64,000 bases of DNA from Buchnera aphidicola (Ceratovacuna japonica) (GTDB lineage Bacteria; Pseudomonadota; Gammaproteobacteria; Enterobacterales; Enterobacteriaceae), in NCBI GenBank assembly GCA_024349705.1, contig AP026065.1, positions 186,001-250,000 of the forward strand, written 5' to 3'. Made by a program: the position numbers and the translations under genes. Shown piece after piece: positions 51,811-61,176 of this stretch. Position 1 is the stretch's first letter, and each line of letters begins with the position of its first letter. The notes under the pieces were generated by a model. It had not been told where the DNA came from and made no database searches. It saw nothing but the letters and a program-made list of their open reading frames with translations.

Positions 51811-53367
51811 ATGGAGATAATTTTAGATCCGTCTAATTGGGCCGGTCTATTAACTTTAATTATTTTAGAAGTAACGTTAGGAATAGATAATTTATTATTT
51901 ATTACAATTATATCAAATAAGTTACCTGTACATCAAAGGGATAAGGCTAGAATTATAGGGTTGAGTATAGCTTTATGTATTAGATTAATATTATTATTTC
52001 TAGTATCTTGGATAACAACATTAAATAGTACTATAATTCAAATAAAAGGATTTAAATTTTCAAGTAAAGACATAATACTTTTTTTAGGGGGATTGTTTTT
52101 ACTGTTCAAAGCTATAACAGAACTAAATGAAAGATTAGATCATCCAAAAAATATAAAAATAGAAAACAAAATATATACTAGTTTTTGGTTTGTAATATTT
52201 CAAATAGTTTTATTAGATGTTATTTTTTCTTTAGATTCAGTTATTACATCTTTAGGAGTAGTAAATAAGTTATCCATGATGATAATATCAATGATAATCG
52301 CAATGATAATAATGTTATATGCTGCAAAAATAATTACAAAATTCATAAATAAACATCCTACAATAGTTTTATTATGTATAAGTTTTTTATTAATGATTGG
52401 GCTTAGTTTAATAGCAGAATCTACTGGTTTTTTTATACCTAAAGGATATTTATATACGGCTGTAGTATTTTCTACTTTGATAGAGCTTTTTAATCAAATA
52501 GCAAAAAGAAACTTTATAAAATACCAGTCTAATATGCCAATGAGGAAAAGATTGGCTGAAATAGTTATCAAACTTATGTCTAAAAAACAAAAAGACAAAT
52601 CTAATAAGAAAGAAGAAAATAAAAAAAATAATTATATAGCTAATTTTAAAAAAGAAAATGAAGAATTTAAAGATGAAGAAAGATATATGATGCATGGAGT
52701 ATTAACTTTAGCATTAAGATCGATTAGAAGTATAATGACTCCTAGAGGAGAGATTTCTTGGGTAAACTCTGAACATAAAAACAAAAAAATTAGATCTAAG
52801 TTGTTAAAAAGTCCTCATAGTTTATTTCCAGTATGTAAAGGGGAATTAGATAAAATAGTAGGAATAGTAAGAGCTAAAGAAATGTTAATAGCTTTAGAAA
52901 AAAAAATAAACATATTAGACTTCTCTTCTAAAATTTCTCCTATAATAATACCAGATACTTTAGATCCTATAAACTTATTAAAAATATTGAGAAAAGCAAA
53001 AGGTAATTTTGTAATAGTAACTAATGAATTTGGAGTTATACAAGGTTTAATTACACCATTAGATGTTTTAGAAGCTATTGCAGGAGAATTTCCAGATGCA
53101 GATGAAACACCAGATGTAATAGAAGAAAAAAATAGTTGGTTAGTAAAAGGAAACACTGATTTACATTCATTAGAACAATTATTAAATGTAGATAAACTTG
53201 TAGATAAAGAAAAAAAATGTGCATCTTTAGCAGGTTTTTTAATTTCAAACACAGGAAATATACCAAATATAGGAGAAACTATTAAAATAAATAATCTAGA
53301 ATTTACTATTATTAAATCTAATAGATACAAAATAAAATTAGTTAGAATAAGAAAAACAAATTTATAA
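51811..53367 (+). CDS. yoaE: TerC-family membrane protein with CBS domains and CorC/HlyC domain (YoaE)
   Basis: Inner-membrane protein, probably linked to metal ion efflux; its substrate is not settled. Domains: TerC-type membrane region with about seven segments (1-235; LEVTLGIDNLLFI and LLDVIFSLDSVITSLG carry the family's Asp residues), a Lys-rich cytosolic linker, two CBS domains (about 295-425; MTPRGEISWV, LFPVCKGELDKIVGIV, VIVTNEFGVIQGL) and a C-terminal CorC/HlyC domain. The start at 51811 is chosen because a GGAG at 51801-51804 sits six bases upstream and the product is then 518 residues, the E. coli length; ATG 51799 lies before the Shine-Dalgarno. Confidence 0.93.
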   Translation: MEIILDPSNWAGLLTLIILEVTLGIDNLLFITIISNKLPVHQRDKARIIGLSIALCIRLILLFLVSWITTLNSTIIQIKGFKFSSKDIILFLGGLFLLFKAITELNERLDHPKNIKIENKIYTSFWFVIFQIVLLDVIFSLDSVITSLGVVNKLSMMIISMIIAMIIMLYAAKIITKFINKHPTIVLLCISFLLMIGLSLIAESTGFFIPKGYLYTAVVFSTLIELFNQIAKRNFIKYQSNMPMRKRLAEIVIKLMSKKQKDKSNKKEENKKNNYIANFKKENEEFKDEERYMMHGVLTLALRSIRSIMTPRGEISWVNSEHKNKKIRSKLLKSPHSLFPVCKGELDKIVGIVRAKEMLIALEKKINILDFSSKISPIIIPDTLDPINLLKILRKAKGNFVIVTNEFGVIQGLITPLDVLEAIAGEFPDADETPDVIEEKNSWLVKGNTDLHSLEQLLNVDKLVDKEKKCASLAGFLISNTGNIPNIGETIKINNLEFTIIKSNRYKIKLVRIRKTNL

Positions 53368-53393
53368 AAAATTAAAACATTATTTAAAAAAAT

Positions 53394-54065
53394 ATGAAAA
53401 AAAATATTTTATCTTTAGAAAGTTCTAATAAAAGTTGTTCTATTGCGTTATTAATTAAAAAAAAAATAGATTTTGTATTTGATAAATGCAAAAATAATTA
53501 TGAAAAAAAAATTTTTCCTATGATGCAAAAAATAATAAATAGAAATAAAATTAATATAAATAGTATAAAAATAGTTGCTTATTCAAATGGTCCTGGTAGT
53601 TATTCAGGAATAAGAATATCATCTAGTATAGCAAAAAGTTTTTTTTTAAATAAAAAAATAAAATTATTATCTATATCTTCATTAAAAGTAATTGCAGAAA
53701 ACTGCTGGAAAATATATAAAAAAAGAAATTTAATAATATTAATTAAAAATAAAAAAAATAATTTTTTTTATGGAAAATATTCTAGAAATAAAAATGGCAC
53801 TTGGTCAGGAAAAAGTACAGAGAAACTTATTAATTTTAAAAAATTGATAAAAAAAATTATAGAAAAAAAAAACATAAATATTGCCGGAAACTTTAAAAAG
53901 AAAGAAATAAAAAAAGCTTTAAATGAAAATAAATATAAAAATAAAATATTTTTTTTTAAAATTAATTATCCAAATGCAAAATATATAATATATATAGCAA
54001 AAAAAATATTAAAAAATGATAGCACTAGAAATGATATAATAAAATATCCTAAATATTTAATATAA
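53394..54065 (+). CDS. tsaB: tRNA threonylcarbamoyladenosine biosynthesis protein TsaB
   Basis: Partner of TsaD and TsaE in making t6A37 in ANN-reading tRNAs. 223 residues (E. coli 231). ASKHA-type start ILSLESSNKSCSIALL; the conserved segment VAYSNGPGSYSGIRISSSIAK; SISSLKVIAEN. The C-terminal half is drifted and Lys-rich. Lies 26 bases after yoaE; convergent with minE. Confidence 0.92.
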   Translation: MKKNILSLESSNKSCSIALLIKKKIDFVFDKCKNNYEKKIFPMMQKIINRNKININSIKIVAYSNGPGSYSGIRISSSIAKSFFLNKKIKLLSISSLKVIAENCWKIYKKRNLIILIKNKKNNFFYGKYSRNKNGTWSGKSTEKLINFKKLIKKIIEKKNINIAGNFKKKEIKKALNENKYKNKIFFFKINYPNAKYIIYIAKKILKNDSTRNDIIKYPKYLI

Positions 54066-54072
54066 AACATTA

Positions 54073-54336
54073 TTATTTTTTTTTTTTAAAAAAATTTATA
54101 TATAATTCTAATATATAAAAATGTTTATCTTTCTTTTCATTTATTTCTATATCACAATTTTTAGAATCTGCTTTAAAATGTTTTTTCATAGCAACAATAA
54201 TATCATTTTTAAAATTTTTTAAATAACTTATATGAGAATTACTTTTTTTTTTTTTAGAAATTATATAATTAAGTCTCTTTTTAGCTATAATAGCTGTGTT
54301 TGTATTATTAGAATAAAAAAAATATAAAAATGACAT
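54073..54336 (-). CDS. minE: Cell division topological specificity factor MinE
   Basis: Drives pole-to-pole oscillation of MinCD. 87 residues from the ATG at 54336 (E. coli 88): MSFLYFFYSNN, NTAIIAKKRLNYIIS for the MinD-interacting region, then the topological domain ending HFYILELYINF. An upstream in-frame start (54363) would overlap minD and add nine unconserved residues. Eight bases after minD. Confidence 0.92.
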   Translation of the reverse strand: MSFLYFFYSNNTNTAIIAKKRLNYIISKKKKSNSHISYLKNFKNDIIVAMKKHFKADSKNCDIEINEKKDKHFYILELYINFFKKKK

Positions 54337-54344
54337 ATAAAATT

Positions 54345-55154
54345 TTACCTCCAAAATAACCATTTCAAAAAACTATTTTCTTTTTTATAAAATTTTATAG
54401 GAATCTTTTCTCCTAAAAATCTCCTAACAGTATCTTTATAAGATTTTCCAGAAATAGAATTTTTATCCAAAATTACAGGAGTTCCTTTATTAGATGCATT
54501 TAACACTGAAGAATCTTCTGGAATTATTCCTATTATAGGTATTTTTAAAATATCTAAAACATCTTCTAAACTCAACATTTGACCTTTGTTTACTCGTTCT
54601 TGATCATATCTAGTTAATATTAAATGTTCTGATACAGGATTATCTCCTTTCTCTGATCTTTTTGAAGTTGAAGATATTATTCCTAACATTCTATCGGAAT
54701 CTCTTACTGAAGATATTTCCGGATTAGCTACTATTATAGCATCATCAGCAAAATATATAGATGTTATAGCACCATTTTCTATACCAGCAGGAGAATCACA
54801 AATTATAAATTCAAAATTCATATCAGATAATTTTTTAAAAACTGAATTTACTAAATTTTTTTTTAAAACACTTTTATCTCTAGTTTGAGATGCAGGAAGT
54901 ATATACAAGTTATCTGTTCTATTATCTTTTATAAGAGCTTGTTTTATAGATACATCATTATTTAAAACATTCACAAAATCATATACTACTCTTCTTTCAC
55001 AACCCATAACTAAGTCTAAATTTCTTAAACCTATATCAAAATCTATTACTATAGTTTTATATCCTAATTTTGCCAAACCTACAGCTATAGAAGCACTTGT
55101 TGTTGTTTTTCCAACCCCACCTTTTCCTGAAGTAACTACAACTATTCTGCTCAT
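54345..55154 (-). CDS. minD: Septum site-determining ATPase MinD
   Basis: Membrane-cycling ATPase of the Min system. 269 residues (E. coli 270) from the ATG at 55154; five more residues upstream are unconserved. Deviant Walker A KGGVGKTTTS with Lys11 and Lys16; FDIGLRNLDLVMGCERRVVYD; CDSPAGIE; SSVRDSDRMLGI. The C-terminal amphipathic membrane helix is present as ENSFLKWLFWR. Far better conserved than MinC and MinE. Confidence 0.96.
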   Translation of the reverse strand: MSRIVVVTSGKGGVGKTTTSASIAVGLAKLGYKTIVIDFDIGLRNLDLVMGCERRVVYDFVNVLNNDVSIKQALIKDNRTDNLYILPASQTRDKSVLKKNLVNSVFKKLSDMNFEFIICDSPAGIENGAITSIYFADDAIIVANPEISSVRDSDRMLGIISSTSKRSEKGDNPVSEHLILTRYDQERVNKGQMLSLEDVLDILKIPIIGIIPEDSSVLNASNKGTPVILDKNSISGKSYKDTVRRFLGEKIPIKFYKKENSFLKWLFWR

Positions 55155-55187
55155 TAAAATAATTTCCATTATTAAAAAATTTTATAA

Positions 55188-55886
55188 TTATATTCTTTTT
55201 GCATATAAACTATTATCTTTTAAAAAAAAATAAGAAGATTTACCAATAATTTTTTTAGGAATTCTGTCATATAACCAATAATTAGTATAAATTGCTATAA
55301 GTTCTGGATAACAAAACTTACAAAAAATTTTAGAAGATAAGTCTCCTAAAGATCCAGCTATAGCTTTTCCTCTTAAAGCTCCATATATATGTATATTTTT
55401 ATTAGAAATTATTTCAGCCCCATAACTAACATTATTTATTATAACTATATCAGAATCTTTAGAATAAATTTTTTGACCTGATCTTATAGGATAACTTATA
55501 GTAATAGTATTATTTTCTTTATTATTTACATTTTTTAATTTTTTTTTGTCTACTTTTCTAATATTTTTTATAAAATTTTCTTTTTCAATATTTAAGTACG
55601 GTATTCCAGAATTAAGTATATAATTTTTTAAAATAGTATTAAAACAACCAGAAAATCCCATTATTTTAAATTTAAACAATAACATTAATTTTTTTGTTGA
55701 TATCCAATCTGATATTTTCATATAAAACATAATATTTATTACTATAGGAGCTTTATCTAAAATGTTTGGAAATTCTCTTATTTTTTTTTTTAAATAATGC
55801 GTAAAATTTTCTAAATCATATTTATATATGTTTAGAACTAACAAAGTAAAATTTTTTCCATAAAATTCTAAACTATATTTATTCAT
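55188..55886 (-). CDS. minC: Septum site-determining protein MinC
   Basis: Inhibitor of FtsZ assembly. 232 residues (E. coli 231). The N-terminal FtsZ-inhibiting domain has drifted strongly, but the C-terminal beta-helix domain is clear: PIRSGQKIYSKDSDIVIINN, GAEIISNKNIHIYGALRGKAIAG. First gene of minC-minD-minE on the reverse strand, 33 bases before minD. Confidence 0.93.
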   Translation of the reverse strand: MNKYSLEFYGKNFTLLVLNIYKYDLENFTHYLKKKIREFPNILDKAPIVINIMFYMKISDWISTKKLMLLFKFKIMGFSGCFNTILKNYILNSGIPYLNIEKENFIKNIRKVDKKKLKNVNNKENNTITISYPIRSGQKIYSKDSDIVIINNVSYGAEIISNKNIHIYGALRGKAIAGSLGDLSSKIFCKFCYPELIAIYTNYWLYDRIPKKIIGKSSYFFLKDNSLYAKRI

Positions 55887-55957
55887 ATAAATTTTTCATA
55901 TTATAAAAATATAATAAAAATTAAAACTATAAAGTAAAATTATTCACAAAAATATAT

Positions 55958-56042
55958 TACCCAGAGCGGGAATCGAACCCGCAAAGCCAAAAAAGCCGAG
56001 GGATTTTAAGTCCCTTGTGTTTACCTATTTCACCATCCGGGC
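55958..56042 (-). tRNA. tRNA-Leu (TAA)
   Basis: Read on the reverse strand: acceptor GCCCGGA pairs with TCTGGGT (two G-T pairs), anticodon loop ACTTAAAAT gives TAA, a long variable arm typical of tRNA-Leu, T-arm GCGGGTTCGATTCCCGC, discriminator A. CCA is not encoded. Confidence 0.95.
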
Positions 56043-56075
56043 AGTTATGAAATAACATAAAATAAAACATTTTAT

Positions 56076-56146
56076 AGGCGTATCCTGGAGTCGAACCAGG
56101 TTTTTCGGATTTGCAATCCGACACATAACCAATCTGTCAATACGCC
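56076..56146 (-). tRNA. tRNA-Cys (GCA)
   Basis: Reverse strand: acceptor GGCGTAT pairs with ATACGCC, anticodon stem CGGAT and loop TGCAA give GCA, T-arm CCTGGTTCGACTCCAGG, discriminator T as required by CysRS. CCA is not encoded. Confidence 0.95.
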
Positions 56147-56306
56147 ATATTAAAAAATATAATTTTATAAAAAAATAATTTATTTAAATAATATCATAAA
56201 AGGAAAATAAATCAAATTAATATTTTTTACTATCTATTTTAATTTTTTTATAATAAAATATATATATTAAATTTATTATTTACTAAACGTTTATATTTAA
56301 ATTTCT

Positions 56307-56393
56307 GGAGGAATGGCCGAGTGGTTTAAGGCAGCGGTCTTGAAAACCGCCGATGAGAAATCTCATCCGAGAGTTCGAATCTCTCTTCCTCCT
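56307..56393 (+). tRNA. tRNA-Ser (TGA)
   Basis: Acceptor GGAGGAA pairs with TTCCTCC, anticodon loop TCTTGAAAA gives TGA, long variable arm GATGAGAAATCTCATC, T-arm GAGAGTTCGAATCTCTC. The base at the discriminator position (56393) is T, whereas enteric serine tRNAs have G. CCA is not encoded. Confidence 0.93.
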
Positions 56394-56402
56394 AAAATAT
56401 AT

Positions 56403-57956
56403 TTAATCATATTTAATTTTTTTTATAATATTATAGAATTTAGAAAAACTAAATCCAAAAATAAATAAAGAAAAAAAATAAGAAAAAAATGAAATTAACA
56501 AGAACAAAAATAAATATGAAAATCTAACTATTATATTAGAATATAAATATACATTAATAAAAATATTTTTAATAAAATACATAGTTATAATCATAAACAA
56601 TATTGAAAAAATTATAATTAATGAAAATTTATACCAATTTTTTTTAAACGAAAATATATTATTTTTATTTAAATAATAAAATAGAAATAATAAATTTATC
56701 CAGGATCCTATACTAAAAGACAATGCTAATCCTACGTGTTGTAACTTACTTACCAAAAATATATTAATAATCTGAGTAGCTATTATGCTAAATATTGAAA
56801 TTTTCATAGGAGTAGAAGCATCTTGTCTAGCATAAAAAGCTGATACTAATACTTTGGTTAAAACCATTGAAACTAAACCTATAGAATAAGCTATTAAAGT
56901 TTTTTGAGTCATTAAAGTATCTGAATAGCTAAAATTACCATATTGAAACAAAGTAAATATTATATATTTAGAAAAAAACGCAACAAATAAAGAGCTTGGA
57001 GCAGATATTATTATACTTAATTTAATACCCCAATCAAATAAGTCAAAAAATTTATTATTTAGATTTTTATAAAAAAAGTTAGATAAATAAGGAAGTAAAA
57101 TTGTAGAAAGTGAAGTTCCTAATATTCCAGCTGGAAATTCTATTATTCTATCAGCATAATATATCCAAGATACTGATCCAGAAATTATTAATGAAGATAT
57201 TATAGTATTACATAAAAGAGAAATTTGATTAGCTGAAACTCCTAACATAGCCGGAAACATTTTTTTTAAAAATGTATATATTGGTTTGTTCTTAAAATTA
57301 AAGGAAGGCAATAACAATCTATTAATTCTATATAAATTAAAAATTTGTAAAATTACTTGTATAAATCCTCCTATTAATACACTAAATCCTAAAGATAATA
57401 TACTTGGATTGAAATATTTAGATAAAAAAATAGAAAATATTATCATACTAATATTCAAAAACATAGGCATAAAAGAAGAAGATAAAAAATGATTCCAAGC
57501 ATTTAAAACACATGCAGATAAAGAAACTAAGCAAATAAAAAAAATATATGGAAAAATTATTTTTAGTAAAAATACTGTTATATTATATTTATTAATATCT
57601 TTTAAAAATCCTGGAGCTATTAATAATACAATTTTAGAAGAAAAAAGTACTCCTAAAGAAATTAAAATTATTAATATCAAAATCATTATTCCAAATATAT
57701 TAGAAATAAATTTATTAACTATTTTATCATTTTCTTTTTTTTTTAACTTTATTAAAATAGGTAAAAAAACTTGAGAAAACGCTCCTTCAGATAATATTTT
57801 TCTAAAAAAATTAGGTATTTTAAAAGCTATAAAAAAAGCATCTGTATACATAGACACACCAAAACATTTAGCAATATAAATATCTCTTATAAAACCTACA
57901 AATCTAGAAAAAAAGCTAATTAAACTTATTGACAAAATAGATCTTAAAAAAGCCAT
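56403..57956 (-). CDS. murJ: Lipid II flippase MurJ
   Basis: Moves lipid II across the inner membrane for peptidoglycan synthesis. 517 residues (E. coli 511) with about fourteen membrane segments. Family features: the N-terminal RFVGFIRDIYIAKCFG, DAFFIAFKIPNFFRKILSEGAFSQVFLP with its positively charged cavity residues, and YADRIIEFPAGILGTSLSTILLP. In enterics it also stands next to the flg operon, which follows divergently here. Confidence 0.95.
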   Translation of the reverse strand: MAFLRSILSISLISFFSRFVGFIRDIYIAKCFGVSMYTDAFFIAFKIPNFFRKILSEGAFSQVFLPILIKLKKKENDKIVNKFISNIFGIMILILIILISLGVLFSSKIVLLIAPGFLKDINKYNITVFLLKIIFPYIFFICLVSLSACVLNAWNHFLSSSFMPMFLNISMIIFSIFLSKYFNPSILSLGFSVLIGGFIQVILQIFNLYRINRLLLPSFNFKNKPIYTFLKKMFPAMLGVSANQISLLCNTIISSLIISGSVSWIYYADRIIEFPAGILGTSLSTILLPYLSNFFYKNLNNKFFDLFDWGIKLSIIISAPSSLFVAFFSKYIIFTLFQYGNFSYSDTLMTQKTLIAYSIGLVSMVLTKVLVSAFYARQDASTPMKISIFSIIATQIINIFLVSKLQHVGLALSFSIGSWINLLFLFYYLNKNNIFSFKKNWYKFSLIIIFSILFMIITMYFIKNIFINVYLYSNIIVRFSYLFLFLLISFFSYFFSLFIFGFSFSKFYNIIKKIKYD

Positions 57957-58371
57957 AATTTTACTACCTTCAATTACAAACTAAAAAAAATAAAAAATAA
58001 AATTTATTATAATTTTTTTATAAAAAATATATTATATGTTTTTAAAATTTTAAAAAAAATATATAAAAAATAACAAAACAATAGATTTTATAAATATAAT
58101 TTCATATTATTTTATACTAAAATATTTTAATTATTTTTTTATTTTTAATTTAAAAATACTTCAATATAACATATTAAAAATTTCAAAATATATAAAATAA
58201 AATTTTTTATAAACTTTATAAAAAATTTTATAAAAAAATAAACTTTTTTTATTAAAAATATATTAATATATATATACATATTTAAAAAAATATATAATAT
58301 TATAGTAAATAAAATATTTTTTTTTATAATATAAAATATTTAAATAACTTAAATATTGAAAATAAAATAAA
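57957..58371. other. Divergent gap murJ/flgB
   Basis: 415 bases of nearly pure AT between two divergent genes. It should carry the promoter of the flg run, but no flagellar-type (sigma-28) or convincing sigma-70 promoter could be singled out. No trace of flgA, flgM or flgN, which lie here in enterics, is readable. Confidence 0.5.
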
Positions 58372-58770
58372 ATGATTAAAATTATAGATGATTTTTTTGA
58401 ATTAAATAAAACAATTTTAAATTTAAGATCTTTTAAAGAAGAATCTATTGCATCAAATATTGCAAATTCTGAAACTCCAAATTATAATAAAAAATATGTA
58501 AACTTTAATAAGATCATAAAAAAGATTTGTTTTTATAAAAAAAGAAATCTTTATACAACTTCTAAAAAGCATATTAAAAATAATTTTAAAATTTTAAATA
58601 AAAATAACTATACAAATTTTTTAACAAAAAAAAATTTTTTTGATATAAACAATAAAATAGATACAAATGAAGAAAAAATAAAATTTTTAAAAAATAGTTT
58701 AAAATATGAAATAGATTTGTCAATAATAAAAAAAAAAATAAAAAATATATATTTAGTTATACAAGGATAA
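58372..58770 (+). CDS. flgB: Flagellar proximal rod protein FlgB
   Basis: Rod component next to the MS ring. 132 residues (E. coli 138). The N-terminal rod signature is ASNIANSETPNYNKKYVNF and the C-terminal helix is EEKIKFLKNSLKYEIDLSII, the D0 pair of the axial protein family. The middle is Lys/Asn-rich and drifted. flgC starts seven bases later. Confidence 0.93.
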   Translation: MIKIIDDFFELNKTILNLRSFKEESIASNIANSETPNYNKKYVNFNKIIKKICFYKKRNLYTTSKKHIKNNFKILNKNNYTNFLTKKNFFDINNKIDTNEEKIKFLKNSLKYEIDLSIIKKKIKNIYLVIQG

Positions 58771-58776
58771 TAAAAA

Positions 58777-59187
58777 ATGTCTTTAATAAATATATTAAAC
58801 ACATGTGCATCAGCTATTAACGTAGAAGAAAAGAAAATTGAAATACATACAAATAATATTGCTAATTCTGAAACTATGGAATATAAAAATGGAAAATTTT
58901 ATCCATATACAGCTAAAATGGCTATATTAGATACATATAAAAATAATAAATACGAAACAGAAAGAGTAAAAATAAAAAAAATAGTTAATACTAAAGATCC
59001 TTATAAAAAAATTTATGATCCGAATAATCCTTTATCAAATTCTGAAGGATATTTAAAACTATCTAATGTAAACTATTTAAACGAAACAGTAAATTATTTA
59101 AATGCATCTAAAAGATATCAAGCAAATTTAGAAATAATACAAACAATAAAACATATTATTCTAAAAACTATTGATATATCTAAATAA
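58777..59187 (+). CDS. flgC: Flagellar proximal rod protein FlgC
   Basis: 136 residues (E. coli 134). N-terminal D0 helix with EIHTNNIANSETMEYKNG, central DPNNPLSNSEGYLKLSNVN and the C-terminal axial motif NYLNASKRYQANLEIIQTIK. Both termini are intact, in contrast to the FlgE-like protein that follows. The 105-base spacer after flgC contains no flgD. Confidence 0.94.
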   Translation: MSLINILNTCASAINVEEKKIEIHTNNIANSETMEYKNGKFYPYTAKMAILDTYKNNKYETERVKIKKIVNTKDPYKKIYDPNNPLSNSEGYLKLSNVNYLNETVNYLNASKRYQANLEIIQTIKHIILKTIDISK

Positions 59188-59292
59188 TTAAAAGTCTTGT
59201 ATAATATAAAGTCAATAACATGAACAAAATATTTATTAAAATAGAAATATAAAAAATAAAAATAATTTATTAAAAATTAATTGAGGAAAAAT

Positions 59293-60357
59293 ATGTTAAT
59301 TACTACTCCTATAAACACACAACAAAATAAAGAAAATGAAAAAAAAATAGTAAACGAAAAAAATAAAACAAATAGTTATAGTGAAGAAACAAGAAAATTT
59401 TTTAAGAAAGCATTTGAAAATAACAAGTTAATAGATGATAAAGATGTTAAAGAAAATATTATATATGTAAAAAGAGGAGGCCAATTATTAAACGAAATAT
59501 TCGGAAGTATGTTTAATAGAAGACAAGCTGCAAACTATGGTTTATTTAGATTAGTAGATAAAGAAGGAAACGTATCTCTTAGTTCTAAAAGAGATTTTAA
59601 AATGAACGATGAACTAAAAATAGTAAATAATGATGGAAAATATCTAACAGGTAATTTGTGTGAAAATAATAATATATCTGGAAACACATCAAAACCTGAA
59701 ATATTAGATTTTTCTAAAAAATTCTTACCAATAATAAATAAAACTAATGAAATTAGTATAGAAGCTAATTTAAATACAGATGAAGAAACAAAAGAAGAAA
59801 TTAAATTTAATCCATTAGATCCTTTTACATATACAATAAAACATAGTATAAAAGTATATGATAAAACAGGTCATGATAATAATTTAGACATATATTTTTT
59901 AAAAAATGCAGTAAATTCTTGGAGAATAATATCAATTAATAGAAAAAATAATGAAAGATATGATCAAAATTACATATTTTATAATAGAGCAAATAAAAAA
60001 ATACATATAATGGGATCAGGAATAATAGTAAAATCTGATTTCGATCCTAGCTCAAAAAATAAAATATTATTTAAATGCACTGATATGACTACAAGAAAAG
60101 ATACACCAACATGTTTTAAAAAACCTATAGCAGACGGAATGCCTATGAAAAGTTTAAATCATTATGACATATGTCCTAATGGAGAAATTATAGGAGTTTT
60201 TTCAGACGATACTAGAGGAACACTTGGATATGCAAAAATAATACCATTTCCAGAAGATCTAAAACAATGTTTAGAAATGAGAGCTATTAGCAATATGAAC
60301 AAAAGTTTAATAAATTTTTTAAAAAACACAGAATTTAATAAAAACACAAAAAATTAA
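59293..60357 (+). CDS. flgE: Terminally truncated flagellar hook protein (FlgE-like), flgD missing
   Basis: 354 residues from the ATG at 59293, which follows an AGGA at 59284-59287. Residues about 78-330 match the D1/D2 part of hook protein FlgE: YGLFRLVDKEGNV with IVNNDGKYLTGN, then SIKVYDKTGHDNNLDIYFLK and NGEIIGVFSDDTRGTLGYAKI. Absent are the N-terminal D0 segment (the LNAA...NIANSATYGFK type sequence) and the C-terminal D0 segment (SNVDLSKELV...RNYQSNAQTI type). The first 70 residues are Lys/Asn/Glu-rich and resemble nothing I know; a remnant of FlgD cannot be excluded. The open frame argues for a translated product, but not for one that polymerises into a hook. Confidence 0.75.
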   Translation: MLITTPINTQQNKENEKKIVNEKNKTNSYSEETRKFFKKAFENNKLIDDKDVKENIIYVKRGGQLLNEIFGSMFNRRQAANYGLFRLVDKEGNVSLSSKRDFKMNDELKIVNNDGKYLTGNLCENNNISGNTSKPEILDFSKKFLPIINKTNEISIEANLNTDEETKEEIKFNPLDPFTYTIKHSIKVYDKTGHDNNLDIYFLKNAVNSWRIISINRKNNERYDQNYIFYNRANKKIHIMGSGIIVKSDFDPSSKNKILFKCTDMTTRKDTPTCFKKPIADGMPMKSLNHYDICPNGEIIGVFSDDTRGTLGYAKIIPFPEDLKQCLEMRAISNMNKSLINFLKNTEFNKNTKN

Positions 60358-60415
60358 TGTATATAACATCTAAAAGATAATAAAATTCTACTAACTAAAT
60401 AGGTTAATAAATAAT

Positions 60416-61156
60416 ATGGAAAATAAAGTTTGTTCTTATATAAATTTAGCAAATAGAATATTAGAAAAACAAGAAATTATAAATAATAATTTATCAAATT
60501 TATCTACTATAGGATTTAAATCAAAATTTAATTATATTGCTAAATCTTATAATAAAATAAATAAACATGTAGAAAACAAAATTGTAAATTACTATGATGA
60601 TTCAATTGGAAAGCTTAATTATACTAATAAACCATTAGATTTAGCTATTATTAATAAAAACGGATGGTTTTTAGTAAAAACACAAACATCCAGATTTTAT
60701 TTAACTAGAAATGGAAATATAAAAATTGATAAAAAAAATGCTTTAAATATAAATAATAATTTTATTATTGGAACAAATAATAATCCTATATTTATACCTA
60801 AAAATTATTTTCCAAAAATAAAAAATGACGGAACAGTTGTCATAAATATTAAAAAAAACTTTGTTAACAAAGAAAAAGTAATAGGAAAAATAAAATTAAT
60901 AAAAATAGATATAAATAAATTAAAAGAAATAAATCATGGTTTGTTTAAAGTTAAAAAAGATTATGAAAAATGTTTGAAAGAAAATGATAAATTAGAAATA
61001 AAAACTGGAGTTTTAGAAGAAAGCAATGTAAACCCTATGTCTAATGTTGTAAATTCTACATATAACTCTAGAATGTTTGGAATTATAATGAAAATAATAT
61101 CCACTAGAAATGAAAATGGAAAAAAAATAAATAAAATATTAAACATAAATAATTAA
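60416..61156 (+). CDS. flgF: Flagellar proximal rod protein FlgF
   Basis: 246 residues (E. coli 251). Starts ANRILEKQEIINNNLSNLST with GFKSKFN, followed by NKPLDLAIINKNGWFLVKT, FYLTRNGNIKID, and the C-terminal LEESNVNPMSNVVN with RMFGIIMKIIS. Both D0 regions are recognisable though drifted. Followed by flgG after 20 bases with AAGGAG between. Confidence 0.92.
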   Translation: MENKVCSYINLANRILEKQEIINNNLSNLSTIGFKSKFNYIAKSYNKINKHVENKIVNYYDDSIGKLNYTNKPLDLAIINKNGWFLVKTQTSRFYLTRNGNIKIDKKNALNINNNFIIGTNNNPIFIPKNYFPKIKNDGTVVINIKKNFVNKEKVIGKIKLIKIDINKLKEINHGLFKVKKDYEKCLKENDKLEIKTGVLEESNVNPMSNVVNSTYNSRMFGIIMKIISTRNENGKKINKILNINN

Positions 61157-61176
61157 AATAAGGAGAAAATAAAATT

